Shown here in pieces: positions 45,593 through 53,847 of a stretch of DNA of 64,000 nucleotides. The position numbers were made by a program, and so were the translations under genes. A model generated the notes under the pieces. That model was not told the origin of the DNA. It saw nothing but the letters and a program-made list of their open reading frames with translations, and searched no databases. Source of the stretch: Croceitalea marina (GTDB taxonomy: Bacteria > Bacteroidota > Bacteroidia > Flavobacteriales > Flavobacteriaceae); contig NZ_JBHULB010000007.1 in the NCBI RefSeq assembly GCF_042684265.1, positions 124,001-188,000 on the forward strand, in the 5' to 3' direction. Numbering within the stretch: the first letter of the stretch is position 1; each line of letters starts with the position of its first letter.

Positions 45593-46915
45593 ATGAAAAC
45601 CAAAGAGTTTATTCAAAAATGTAGCTGTGTCCTTGTCCTACTTTTCTTTTTTAGTATTGGAACCGCACAACTGGTGCCGAAACCCGCCGAGGCCCAACAA
45701 GAACCTATAGTGCTGATAGGAGGAACTATCCATACCGCTACCGGGGAGGTCATCAACAATGGAGCATTGGCTTTTGCCGATGGTAAAATTTCGTTTGTCG
45801 GCAAGGCCAGCGATCCGGCGTTCGACGCATCAGGGTATACTAGTATTGAAGTAAGGGGACAACACCTGTACCCCGGCCTTATTTTGCCAAATTCCTTAAT
45901 CGGTATCGAGGAAATCAGCGGTGTCCCCCACTCCAATGACAAGTTTGAGGAGGGGTCGATCAATCCGGGACTAAAGTCCTTTTATGCGTTCGACACAGGC
46001 TCAGGGCATATTCCCACGCTTAGGTACACCGGTATACTTATGGTAGAGACGATACCCTCCGGGGGTACGATATCGGGCACTTCCTCCGTAATGGAACTGG
46101 ATGGATGGAGCTGGCAGGAGGCGGTCCATAAAAAGGAAGCTGCGGTACACTTGCACTGGCCTTCTTCATTGTCCCGCTCCTACGATTCCGATACCAAGAC
46201 CACTAAGATAAAAAACAGCGGTTCATACGAGAACAGGGTACAAGAACTGGAGGCTTTGTTCCTTGCCGCACTATCTTACGGTAAATTAAAGAATAGGCCC
46301 GCCAACCTTAAATTAGAAGCCCTACAAGGGCTTTTTAAAGGTACTAAGGCCTTGATGATACATGCCAATGAAGCGAAAGAAATTGTGGAGAGTGTACAGT
46401 TCGCCAAAGGCATGGGCGTACAAAAAATAGGTATCCTAACCTCTTATGCGGCCCTTGACGTTGTAGATTTTCTGAAGAGCAACAATATACCCGTTATAAT
46501 ACCCCCAACGTACAATCTTCCGAATATGGACGACATGGATTATGATGCCCATTACAGCCTGCCACGTTTACTTTCAGAAAAAGGCATAGTAGTGGCATTG
46601 AGCCACAAGGGAATGTTGTCCACTTCCAGAAATTTTCCTTTCTATGCAGGTGTTGCGGCCGCTTTTGGAATGGACAAAGAGGAAGCGTTAAAGTTGGTCT
46701 CCCTGAATCCTGCCAAGATTTTGGGCATCGATGGTCGGGTCGGATCCCTTGAAGTTGGAAAGGATGCTACTTTTTTTGTTTCGATGGGCGATGCCCTGGA
46801 TATTTTGGACAATTCACTTACCCATGCTTTTATCCGAGGTAAAAAGATAACTCTTGATGGTCCGCACCAAGAACTTTATCTTAGATATTCCAATAAATTT
46901 GGCCAAGAACACTAG
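45593..46915 (+). CDS. Exported amidohydrolase-fold protein lacking the HxH motif
   Basis: 440 residues from ATG 45593, which begins a signal peptide (MKTKEFIQKCSCVLVLLFFF); the longer frame runs inside the previous gene. The composite domain start (EPIVLIGGTIHTATGEVINN) and end (GRVGSLEVGKDATFFVS) are of the amidohydrolase superfamily. However, the motif expected as PGLIDxHxH reads YPGLILPNSLIGIEE, so the first two metal ligands are absent. It may be a partner or pseudo-enzyme of the preceding tandem protein, whose N-half shows the same loss. The gaps of 13 and 9 bp show that it belongs to the operon. Confidence 0.82.
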   Translation: MKTKEFIQKCSCVLVLLFFFSIGTAQLVPKPAEAQQEPIVLIGGTIHTATGEVINNGALAFADGKISFVGKASDPAFDASGYTSIEVRGQHLYPGLILPNSLIGIEEISGVPHSNDKFEEGSINPGLKSFYAFDTGSGHIPTLRYTGILMVETIPSGGTISGTSSVMELDGWSWQEAVHKKEAAVHLHWPSSLSRSYDSDTKTTKIKNSGSYENRVQELEALFLAALSYGKLKNRPANLKLEALQGLFKGTKALMIHANEAKEIVESVQFAKGMGVQKIGILTSYAALDVVDFLKSNNIPVIIPPTYNLPNMDDMDYDAHYSLPRLLSEKGIVVALSHKGMLSTSRNFPFYAGVAAAFGMDKEEALKLVSLNPAKILGIDGRVGSLEVGKDATFFVSMGDALDILDNSLTHAFIRGKKITLDGPHQELYLRYSNKFGQEH

Positions 46916-46924
46916 TTGCGCGGA

Positions 46925-48292
46925 ATGGATATTGAAAAAATCCTTGTCGATTTAAGCAACTGGATATGGGATCTGCCCTTATTGATATTGCTGGTAGGCG
47001 GTGGCATCTATCTTTTATTGTACTCCAGATTTTTACCGTTCAAGCATTTTTGGCATGCAATAGCCGTTTTACGCGGAAAATATGATAGCAAAGCCAGTGT
47101 TGGCCAGATCAGTGCCTTTAGGGCGTTGTCGACGGCTTTGTCATCTACCTTGGGCATGGGTAACATTTCTGGTGTAGCTATAGCTATTGGCATGGGCGGA
47201 CCTGGTGCTCTTTTTTGGATGTGGATAAGTGCCTTGATCGGGATGGCGACCAAATACTATACCTGCTCACTGGCCATTATGTATCGGGGCAAAGATGATT
47301 CGGGTGTTGTTCAAGGCGGTCCTATGTATGTGATTATGCAGGGGCTTGGGAAAAAATGGAAACCCCTAGCTGTTTTCTTCTCCATAACGGGTCTTTTTGG
47401 TTCCCTTCCAATTTTTACGGCCAATCAGCTCACCCAGGTCTTAAATGACGTTCTCTTGCCCGGTCTGGGTTATGAGGCGTCCACGAAATCCTCATTGCTC
47501 ATCGGAATTGCTATTAGTGTTATGGTGTCCATAGTCATCTTTGGAGGGATTCAACGTATTGCTAACTATGCAAGCAAACTCGTTCCTTTGATGGTATTGC
47601 TGTATTTCTTATCCGTATTTTATATTCTAGCCATGAACCATACCAACATTATACCGGCATTTGAACAAGTGTTTACGGATGCCTTGACGGGAAATGCCGT
47701 TTTGGGCGGTAGTCTTGGGGCTATTATCATTATTGGCGTGAGAAGGGCCGCTTTCTCCAACGAGGCAGGTATCGGCACGGCCCCTATGGCACATGGCGCA
47801 TCCAAGAATACGGAGCCGGTTCGGGAAGGCTTGGTGGCCATGTTGGGCCCTTTTATTGATACCATTGTGGTATGCACCTTGACCGCCATCGCCATTTTAG
47901 TAACCAAAAGTTGGGAAACCCCGGACATCGGCGGCGTAACCGTAACATTAAATGCCTTTACAACGACCATGCCCGATTATGGTGCAATATTATTGGTGTT
48001 CATTGTATTCATCTTTGCGCTCACTTCCTTGTTTACGTATTCCTATTACGGCACTAAGTGTATCGCCTTTCTTCTGGGAACGCGGCACAAAAAAACCTAC
48101 AATTATATGTATGTGGCCAGCATAACGTTGGGTTCAATTTCTACGATGAGCGGTATTGTAGGTCTCATTGACATTAGCTTTGCCTTGATGGCCATACCCA
48201 CTATGCTATCTGCCCTAATCCTTTCTCCAAAGGTGAATAGGGCCACACTTATCTATTTTAAAAAGGTATATCTAAAATCCAGCACTATTTAA
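46925..48292 (+). CDS. Alanine/glycine:cation symporter family transporter (AGCS)
   Basis: 455 residues from ATG 46925; a TTG three codons earlier is less likely. About 11 spans. The AGCS signature is clear: STALSSTLGMGNISGVAIAI near 65-85, GGPMYVIMQGLGKKW, and AAFSNEAGIGTAPMAHGA near 275-292. The family imports small neutral amino acids with Na+ or H+ at the inner membrane. Between an amidohydrolase and a carboxypeptidase gene (9 and 10 bp gaps), it probably takes up the amino acid released by them. Confidence 0.92.
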   Translation: MDIEKILVDLSNWIWDLPLLILLVGGGIYLLLYSRFLPFKHFWHAIAVLRGKYDSKASVGQISAFRALSTALSSTLGMGNISGVAIAIGMGGPGALFWMWISALIGMATKYYTCSLAIMYRGKDDSGVVQGGPMYVIMQGLGKKWKPLAVFFSITGLFGSLPIFTANQLTQVLNDVLLPGLGYEASTKSSLLIGIAISVMVSIVIFGGIQRIANYASKLVPLMVLLYFLSVFYILAMNHTNIIPAFEQVFTDALTGNAVLGGSLGAIIIIGVRRAAFSNEAGIGTAPMAHGASKNTEPVREGLVAMLGPFIDTIVVCTLTAIAILVTKSWETPDIGGVTVTLNAFTTTMPDYGAILLVFIVFIFALTSLFTYSYYGTKCIAFLLGTRHKKTYNYMYVASITLGSISTMSGIVGLIDISFALMAIPTMLSALILSPKVNRATLIYFKKVYLKSSTI

Positions 48293-48302
48293 ACCAAAGG
48301 CT

Positions 48303-49571
48303 ATGAAAAAGATCGTAATTCTTTTATATCTAGCGAGCCTCACATCGATCAGCGCCCAAACGACGAAATTTCAGGGGCAGCCGCCAATTAAAATTGTACC
48401 TACTACTTCCAAACCAATACAAAAACAATGGAAGGCCAACTTTAAATTCAACAGTGGGGACGTGGTTTTTTCCAATGATTTTGAGGGGGCTAGACTTAAT
48501 GGTGTCCTACAGGAAAATGATAGTACGTACACGGCTTTAATTACCTCTGAAAACACCCCGGTCAATACCAGTCCATGGTATGCCTTTAAGGTATGGGCGA
48601 AGAAAAGAAAGCGGATCAATGTGGTCATGACCTACCAAGAATCCGCCAAGCACCGGTACTATCCAAAGCTTAGTACCGATGGAATTCATTGGTCTGCCCT
48701 TGACTCTATCGACTATTCCGAGTTTGAGAAGGGCGATAAGGCTTTCGGCCCAGGTTCCCTTCCCATCAAAGTGAACATGAACTTGCAAATAGGTCCCGAT
48801 ACGTTGTGGGTCTCAGGGCAAGAATTGCATAATTCGCATCATGTTTCCCATTGGGTCGACAGTATGGCCCAAAAGGCATTTGTAGCCAAAACGACAATTG
48901 GAAAAAGTAGACAGGACCGGGACTTGAATCTGTTAGCAATTGGGAAAGAAGATTCAAAGAATATGCTCATGGTCATCTCAAGACAACATCCCCCGGAGGT
49001 TACCGGATATCTTGCCATGAAATCCTTTTTAGAGACTATTGCCTCGGATACCAAATTGGCCAAAAAATTCAGAAGAAAGTTTGTTACCTATGTAGTGCCC
49101 TTGATGAACCCCGACGGCGTTGACAATGGCCATTGGCGACATAATGCCGGGGGGGTTGACTTGAACAGGGATTGGGCCAATTTCAACCAACCGGAAACCC
49201 AAGCGGTCAAACGTTTTATGGAAGAAAAGGTTGAACAGACCCAAGGAAAGTTCTATTTTGGCATAGATTTTCATTCCACTTGGGATGATATCTACTATAC
49301 CGTTGACCCAAAACTAGAAGGGAATATGCCCAATTTGGTTACCGATTGGCTTACGGGCATGAAAGAGGAAGTTGAAGGGTATAATCCCAATATCAGGCCC
49401 AGTGACAAAATGCGGCCGACCACGGTCTCCCGCAATTATTTCTTCGTAGAACATGGTGCCGAAGCTTTGGTCTTTGAAATCGGGGACAATACTCCGAGGG
49501 AGTTTTTAAAGGAAAAAACACGTATTAGTGCCAACATTTTGATGCAACTGATGTTAGAACGTTTAAAATAA
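48303..49571 (+). CDS. M14-family zinc carboxypeptidase, exported
   Basis: 422 residues. A signal peptide (cleaved near SISAQ) is followed by an N-terminal beta-sandwich domain (about 40-170), as in cytosolic-carboxypeptidase-like M14 enzymes, and a catalytic domain. Zinc ligands are H229 and E232 (RQHPPEVTG) and H324 (GIDFHSTWDD). NPDGVDNGHWRHN and VDLNRDW hold substrate-binding Asn/Arg, and EHGAEALVFEIGD the catalytic Glu. It trims C-terminal residues from a peptide, probably in the periplasm. Its place directly after the amino-acid symporter suggests that it feeds that transporter. Confidence 0.9.
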   Translation: MKKIVILLYLASLTSISAQTTKFQGQPPIKIVPTTSKPIQKQWKANFKFNSGDVVFSNDFEGARLNGVLQENDSTYTALITSENTPVNTSPWYAFKVWAKKRKRINVVMTYQESAKHRYYPKLSTDGIHWSALDSIDYSEFEKGDKAFGPGSLPIKVNMNLQIGPDTLWVSGQELHNSHHVSHWVDSMAQKAFVAKTTIGKSRQDRDLNLLAIGKEDSKNMLMVISRQHPPEVTGYLAMKSFLETIASDTKLAKKFRRKFVTYVVPLMNPDGVDNGHWRHNAGGVDLNRDWANFNQPETQAVKRFMEEKVEQTQGKFYFGIDFHSTWDDIYYTVDPKLEGNMPNLVTDWLTGMKEEVEGYNPNIRPSDKMRPTTVSRNYFFVEHGAEALVFEIGDNTPREFLKEKTRISANILMQLMLERLK

Positions 49572-49577
49572 TTTTGA

Positions 49578-50342
49578 ATGAATCAATTTATCCATAAACC
49601 TTTTTTTGTTTTGGGCATCGGCCTATTTTTTTTCATTTCCCAAACTCGATGTTTTGGGCAGGATGATATTGTGGATAGGGTCATTGCCGTCTATGGAACA
49701 GCCAAGTTGAAAAGTGCGCAAGCTTCATTTGACTTTCGTGACCATGCCTATCAATATAAAAGAGATAATGGACAATTTACCTATACTAGGATGGGTAAAA
49801 ACCGAGATGGAAGTCCGGTCCGTGATATATATAGCAACGATGGGCTCGTTCGTTATGTTGGCGATACCTTGGTTAGCCTAACCGAGAAAAGGAGAAAGGC
49901 CTATGCCAATTCCGTGAACTCTGTTATATATTTTGCGTTTTTGCCCTTATGGCTGAAAGATCCGGCCGTCATACTCCAAGACAAGGGAACATCCAAAATC
50001 AAGGGCAGGGAATACCATAAAATTAAAGTAACCTTTGGACAGGAAGACGGTGGTGATGATTTTGAGGATATTTTCTATTATTGGTTTGATGTAAAGGACC
50101 TCAGTATGGATTACTTAGCCTATAAATATAAAACGGGCAAAGGAGGTATGAGGTTTCGAGAAGCTTATAATATTCGTAAGGTCAATGGAGTAACCATACA
50201 GGACTACCACAACTTCAGGCCAAAGTTAAAGGGAAGCGTTCCTTTTGACCTAATCGAAAAGGCGTTCGAGAATGGGCAATTGGAAGAGCTTTCCATCATA
50301 GAATTGAAAAATGTAAAAATAAAGGCAATACCCAAAACGTGA
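49578..50342 (+). CDS. DUF6503-like secreted protein
   Basis: 254 residues. A signal peptide (cleaved near RCFGQ) precedes an all-beta-looking body. The closing region, LSMDYLAYKYKTGKGGMRFR then VNGVTIQDYHNFRP, resembles the DUF6503 family of Bacteroidota secreted proteins, which may have a LolA-like fold. No catalytic residues can be named. It is 6 bp from the carboxypeptidase gene and is the last gene of the rightward cluster; a small hairpin follows at 50371-50385. Confidence 0.75.
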   Translation: MNQFIHKPFFVLGIGLFFFISQTRCFGQDDIVDRVIAVYGTAKLKSAQASFDFRDHAYQYKRDNGQFTYTRMGKNRDGSPVRDIYSNDGLVRYVGDTLVSLTEKRRKAYANSVNSVIYFAFLPLWLKDPAVILQDKGTSKIKGREYHKIKVTFGQEDGGDDFEDIFYYWFDVKDLSMDYLAYKYKTGKGGMRFREAYNIRKVNGVTIQDYHNFRPKLKGSVPFDLIEKAFENGQLEELSIIELKNVKIKAIPKT

Positions 50343-50370
50343 ATTCGTACAATGGACTAATTTTGAATAT

Positions 50371-50385
50371 ACCCGAAAACGGGGT
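50371..50385. terminator. Short hairpin between convergent genes
   Basis: ACCCG-AAAA-CGGGGT forms a short G/C stem between the stops of the DUF6503-like gene (+) and the Rieske gene (-). No strong T-run follows on either strand, so termination is only likely from its position. Confidence 0.4.
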
Positions 50386-50400
50386 TAAAAACAAAATATT

Positions 50401-50829
50401 CTATTCAAATACCCGCAACAGACTACCTGTAAGTTCCGTGTTAAATACCTTTAACGGATTGTTTGTGATGTTGTTCAAGGGAGCTCCCTCTTGATTGAAT
50501 CTGGCCCCGTGGGTGGCACAACGGTAGATGCCGCCATCTTCGGTAATAAACCGCACCTCTTCGGTTTGTTGATGGCTACAGATTTGGCTGGCGGCCACAT
50601 ACTGTCCCTCCAAGTTTTTAGCCACAACCACAAATTCCTTTAGGATAAATCCCCCGTTGTTCTGTAAAGGCGTACTTTCCTGAGCGTCAAGGTCAATGGT
50701 AAAATCAATTCCGGTGGGGACCGGAAGACCCGTTTCGGCACTGTCTTTGGAACAACCATGAACACAGGGAAAAACTATAGCGAATGCCGCACCGGCACCC
50801 AGACTTCGTAAAAATTGCTTTCTTTCCAT
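50401..50829 (-). CDS. Rieske [2Fe-2S] lipoprotein
   Basis: 142 residues. The N-terminus MERKQFLRSLGAGAAFAIVF resembles a Tat signal with a single basic pair, and CVHGC supplies a possible lipobox cysteine. Cluster ligands are C-S-H in QICSHQQTE (about 104-106) and C-A-T-H in IYRCATHGA (about 122-125), giving the CxH/CxxH Rieske pattern, though with QQ after the first His instead of the usual LG. It is small and stands alone, with no cytochrome b gene nearby, so it is unlikely to be a bc1 subunit. Electron transfer to periplasmic partners such as the cytochromes at 51.7-53.7 kb is a guess. Confidence 0.85.
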   Translation of the reverse strand: MERKQFLRSLGAGAAFAIVFPCVHGCSKDSAETGLPVPTGIDFTIDLDAQESTPLQNNGGFILKEFVVVAKNLEGQYVAASQICSHQQTEEVRFITEDGGIYRCATHGARFNQEGAPLNNITNNPLKVFNTELTGSLLRVFE

Positions 50830-50936
50830 AACAGATTTGTTTATAAGAAATGAACGACTTTATTGGAAAAATAGTATTAGTCAATACGTCGCTATTAATT
50901 ATTAGGTCGTTTTCAACTTTTACAACAATTTCCTAC

Positions 50937-50958
50937 AAACATGATAATGGTCATGTTT
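50937..50958. promoter_or_regulatory. Dyad in the Rieske/HMA-AraC divergent region
   Basis: A perfect 8-bp inverted repeat AAACATGA/TCATGTTT with a 6-base centre lies in the 257-bp gap between the divergent Rieske and HMA-AraC genes. Its position, 107 and 129 bp from the two starts, suits an operator. The rest of the gap is AT-rich with no gene. Confidence 0.4.
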
Positions 50959-51086
50959 TTGTTTAAACCCTTCACTTACATTTGGACAGTTAATTAGCTA
51001 AAAAATAATATAACTTATTTGTTTTTAGTAGTTTACATATCTAAAATATAAACAAGTCATTTTAAAACTTTAAACATTTTTTATAG

Positions 51087-51668
51087 ATGGAATCCATTAG
51101 AACGTATTGGATTAAGAACATGGTCTGTAGACGGTGTCTGAAGGTCATAAAACATGAGCTTGAAGAAATCAATATCGAAGTATTTTCCCTTGAATTGGGA
51201 AAACTGACCGTACGCACTATCAATAGTACTGATAAAGAAATTGATAGTAAAGTCTCTGATGTACTTCATACCAATGGGTTTGAAATCGCCAAAAGCGAAG
51301 AGGAAAAGTTGGTAGAGGAGGTAAAGATCACGCTCATCCATCTTATTAAAGAGCTGCCAATGCAAATAAAGGAAAAGACGTCGGAACATTTGGCATCGAC
51401 CTTACATCGTGATTACAAGATTTTGAGCAAACTGTTTTCAAAAAACGAAAGCACCACTATTGAAAAGTACTTTATAAAACTAAAAATCGAGAAGGTCAAA
51501 GAGCTGATACAGTTGCAACAATATAGCTTCTCTGATATTGCATACCTGCTTGATTATAGTAGTGTAAACCATCTGTCGAGACAGTTCAAGAATACAACTG
51601 GAATAAGCATGACAGATTATAAGAACCTTGAAAACTGGGAGCGAAATTTCTATGACGAAATTATATAG
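51087..51668 (+). CDS. AraC-type regulator with N-terminal HMA-like domain (second copy)
   Basis: 193 residues, a paralogue of the 5509-6075 protein. Residues 1-70 form an HMA-like fold with KNMVCRRCLKVI (C-x2-C). The C-terminal part has one AraC HTH (YSFSDIAYLLDYSSVNHLSR, then QFKNTTGISM). The signal-to-DNA coupling probably runs through metal binding at the CxxC. It is divergent from the Rieske gene and precedes the cytochrome/porin genes by 72 bp, so it is a likely regulator of one or both. Confidence 0.8.
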   Translation: MESIRTYWIKNMVCRRCLKVIKHELEEINIEVFSLELGKLTVRTINSTDKEIDSKVSDVLHTNGFEIAKSEEEKLVEEVKITLIHLIKELPMQIKEKTSEHLASTLHRDYKILSKLFSKNESTTIEKYFIKLKIEKVKELIQLQQYSFSDIAYLLDYSSVNHLSRQFKNTTGISMTDYKNLENWERNFYDEII

Positions 51669-51710
51669 ATAAGAAAGAAAATTATGCAGACGAACACTTT
51701 CAAGAAAAAA

Positions 51711-51718
51711 TAGATTTG
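51711..51718 (+). promoter_or_regulatory. Candidate -7 box before the cytochrome/porin genes
   Basis: TAGATTTG fits the Bacteroidota -7 consensus TAnnTTTG and lies 22 bp before the cytochrome start. No TTTG is found 19-21 bp further up, as would be expected for a promoter that needs an activator such as the adjacent HMA-AraC protein. Confidence 0.35.
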
Positions 51719-51740
51719 TTAACAACTTAATACCAATAAA

Positions 51741-52145
51741 ATGAAAAACAAAAAATTCTTACCAAGTATAACAATACTAACCGTGATATGTTTCCTGTTT
51801 GTGGGATTCAATACCCATGCACAGGAAAAATGGGTGGCACCCGCGAGTGCTGACAAGATTGTAAACCCACTTAAAGGAGATGCCAATGCCGCTGCATCGG
51901 GCAAAAGAACCTATAAGATGCTGTGTGTCGTGTGCCACGGTGCCAAGGGCAAAGGCGATGGTGTAGGAGGCGCGGGCCTCACACCTAAACCAACCGATTT
52001 TACCAGTGCCGAAGTCCAGGCCCAGACAGATGGGGCCCTTTTCTGGAAATTAGAAGAAGGCCGCTCACCGATGGCCTCTTATAAAACTGCCATCCCTGAG
52101 AAAAAACGCTGGGAACTAATTAATTATATCAGAACATTAAAGTAA
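51741..52145 (+). CDS. Small periplasmic c-type cytochrome
   Basis: 134 residues. A signal peptide (cleaved near NTHAQ) is followed by one class-I cytochrome c domain. The haem motif is CVVCH (about 68-72), in LCVVCHGAKGKGDGVGG, and the axial methionine is probably in SPMASYKTAIPEKKRW. It resembles the small soluble cytochromes of flavobacterial electron chains. The porin gene start overlaps its stop by one base, so they are co-translated. Confidence 0.9.
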   Translation: MKNKKFLPSITILTVICFLFVGFNTHAQEKWVAPASADKIVNPLKGDANAAASGKRTYKMLCVVCHGAKGKGDGVGGAGLTPKPTDFTSAEVQAQTDGALFWKLEEGRSPMASYKTAIPEKKRWELINYIRTLK

Positions 52146-53302
52146 TGAAAAAGCTACTAGTATTACTAACAGCAGTTGTTTTTGGCGGTCAGATGTACGG
52201 CCAAACATACAACACTTTTGAACCTAGCAACACCCAGTTTATGCTAAGGGGCTACGGCCATACTGGATTTGAATATATGGACTCTGGGGATGAAACCGAA
52301 TCTACATTCTTAGGCTTAGCCTATGCCCCAATTTTTCTATATAAACATTCGGACAGATTGATGTTCGAGGCCGAACTTGAGTTTGTGCTTGAAGGAAATC
52401 AACTGGAGACCGGTTTAGAGTATGCCGATGTCATGTACGTACTCAATAAGAACATGACGGTTCGGGCAGGAAAGTTTCTTTTGCCTTTTGGTACGTTTAT
52501 GGAAAGATTGCATCCCGCTTGGATAAATAGATTGCCCAATGCCCCTTTGGGCTATGGACACGACGGTATAGCACCCTCTTCAGGAATCGGTGTGGAGCTT
52601 AGGGGAGCCTTCGATTTGGGCGGTCCAACATTGAATTATTCGGTCTATGCCACCAATGGCCCAAGGCTAAATGACGGAAGCGATGAACCAGAGGAAGCCG
52701 GCATCCTCAGGTTTGAAAATTATGAGGATACCAACCTCGCCAAGGCATATGGAGGTCGCCTGGGGATATTACCTTTTTCTGATTCTTCCACGGAGATTGG
52801 TTTTTCTGCATATTCTACAAGTGACACAGGGGAACAGGACTCAGAATACGAAGATGTTGGGGCGTTTTTGTTCGCTTTGGATTTTTCTTTCGTTAAGCAA
52901 ATATCCGGATTGGGCGGCGTTGTGGATGTCAAAGCCCAGTACAACAATTCAAACGTGGATACGGCCACTTATTTTGAGCTGGAGGATGACATACTGGAGG
53001 AATACTCTTTTGACAACCAAAGCAACTCCTTCTATGGGCAGCTGAGTTACCGACCGACTATGGCCAGCAGCGATTTTGTCAAAAAACTGGAGTTTGTGGG
53101 CAGATACTCGGACTTTAATGCTCCGGAAGGCGCAGAATGGGAAGAAAAATCGGTCCAGTACGCCTTCGGTCTAAATTATTGGCTGAGCTGGCGTTCCGTA
53201 ATCAAACTTAGTTATCAGACCACTGAAACGGAAGGTGGTCATGACGGAGATGGTTTAACCAACACGGATGGCCTCTTTGTACACTGGGCCATCGGATTCT
53301 AA
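52145..53302 (+). CDS. Outer-membrane porin-like protein
   Basis: 385 residues. A signal peptide (cleaved near GQMYGQ) precedes a predicted beta-barrel with alternating aromatic strands, periodic GxF/YxG turns and the C-terminal WAIGF. Acidic loops (for example DGSDEPEEAGI) are frequent. The pattern KFLLPFGTFMERLHPAWINR is like that of phosphate/oligosaccharide-selective porins of Bacteroidota. The substrate is unknown. It is sandwiched between two small c-type cytochromes in one transcript. Confidence 0.75.
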   Translation: MKKLLVLLTAVVFGGQMYGQTYNTFEPSNTQFMLRGYGHTGFEYMDSGDETESTFLGLAYAPIFLYKHSDRLMFEAELEFVLEGNQLETGLEYADVMYVLNKNMTVRAGKFLLPFGTFMERLHPAWINRLPNAPLGYGHDGIAPSSGIGVELRGAFDLGGPTLNYSVYATNGPRLNDGSDEPEEAGILRFENYEDTNLAKAYGGRLGILPFSDSSTEIGFSAYSTSDTGEQDSEYEDVGAFLFALDFSFVKQISGLGGVVDVKAQYNNSNVDTATYFELEDDILEEYSFDNQSNSFYGQLSYRPTMASSDFVKKLEFVGRYSDFNAPEGAEWEEKSVQYAFGLNYWLSWRSVIKLSYQTTETEGGHDGDGLTNTDGLFVHWAIGF

Positions 53303-53327
53303 TAACAGTATTAAAAAAATAGAAAAC

Positions 53328-53417
53328 ATGAAAATAGTAAATCAGATAATAGTCATAGGTTTTTTTGTCCTGGCTATCGGGTATAGAATTGTAATGAAAC
53401 TATTTAAAATCGAATAA
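53328..53417 (+). CDS. Micro-protein of 29 residues with one membrane span
   Basis: ATG 53328 to TAA 53417. The sequence has one hydrophobic span (VNQIIVIGFFVLAIGYRIV) and a basic end (MKLFKIE). It follows the porin stop by 25 bp and its stop is 1 bp before the next ATG, so it sits in translational register with a co-transcribed gene. Many flavobacterial gene clusters contain such small anchors. No family is recognised, and it is below the usual gene-calling cut-off. Confidence 0.45.
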   Translation: MKIVNQIIVIGFFVLAIGYRIVMKLFKIE

Positions 53418-53418
53418 C

Positions 53419-53739
53419 ATGAAAACAATACACAAAATCGTAGTAGGCGTCATAGTAATGACAATTGTGGGAATTACGGCTGTTGCCTGTTCTTCCACAA
53501 AGAAGGGCTATACCGATGTTACCGATACAGCAACCGCAGCAGCGGAGGAAGAATTCAAGATCGAAAAATCGGGAGCCCAAATGTGGGGAGAAACCTGCAA
53601 TAGATGCCATATCGCACCATCCCCTGCGGATTATAACGATACGGATTGGGAGACCATCAGCCTTCATATGAGGGTCAGGGCCAACCTTACCGAGCATGAA
53701 AGTAAGAAGATAGAAGAGTTTTTAAAATCGGCCAATTAA
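53419..53739 (+). CDS. Small haem-c lipoprotein
   Basis: 106 residues. A lipobox (AVACS, Cys about residue 24) is followed by a Thr/Ala/Glu linker and one short c-type domain with CNRCH (about 59-63, in WGETCNRCHIAPSP). A single downstream helix ends ESKKIEEFLKSAN, with HMRVR as a possible axial-ligand region. It is shorter than a standard cytochrome c and probably attached to a membrane. It lies one base after the micro-protein and belongs with the cytochrome/porin genes. Confidence 0.8.
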   Translation: MKTIHKIVVGVIVMTIVGITAVACSSTKKGYTDVTDTATAAAEEEFKIEKSGAQMWGETCNRCHIAPSPADYNDTDWETISLHMRVRANLTEHESKKIEEFLKSAN

Positions 53740-53847
53740 AATGACCAAAAACACTCCAATAGTTGCTTCAATAATACAGCAATAGAGGCAAAATAATGCC
53801 CGATTCCAAAAATGGAACAAGGCAAAACAGTACTAATTTAAATTATT

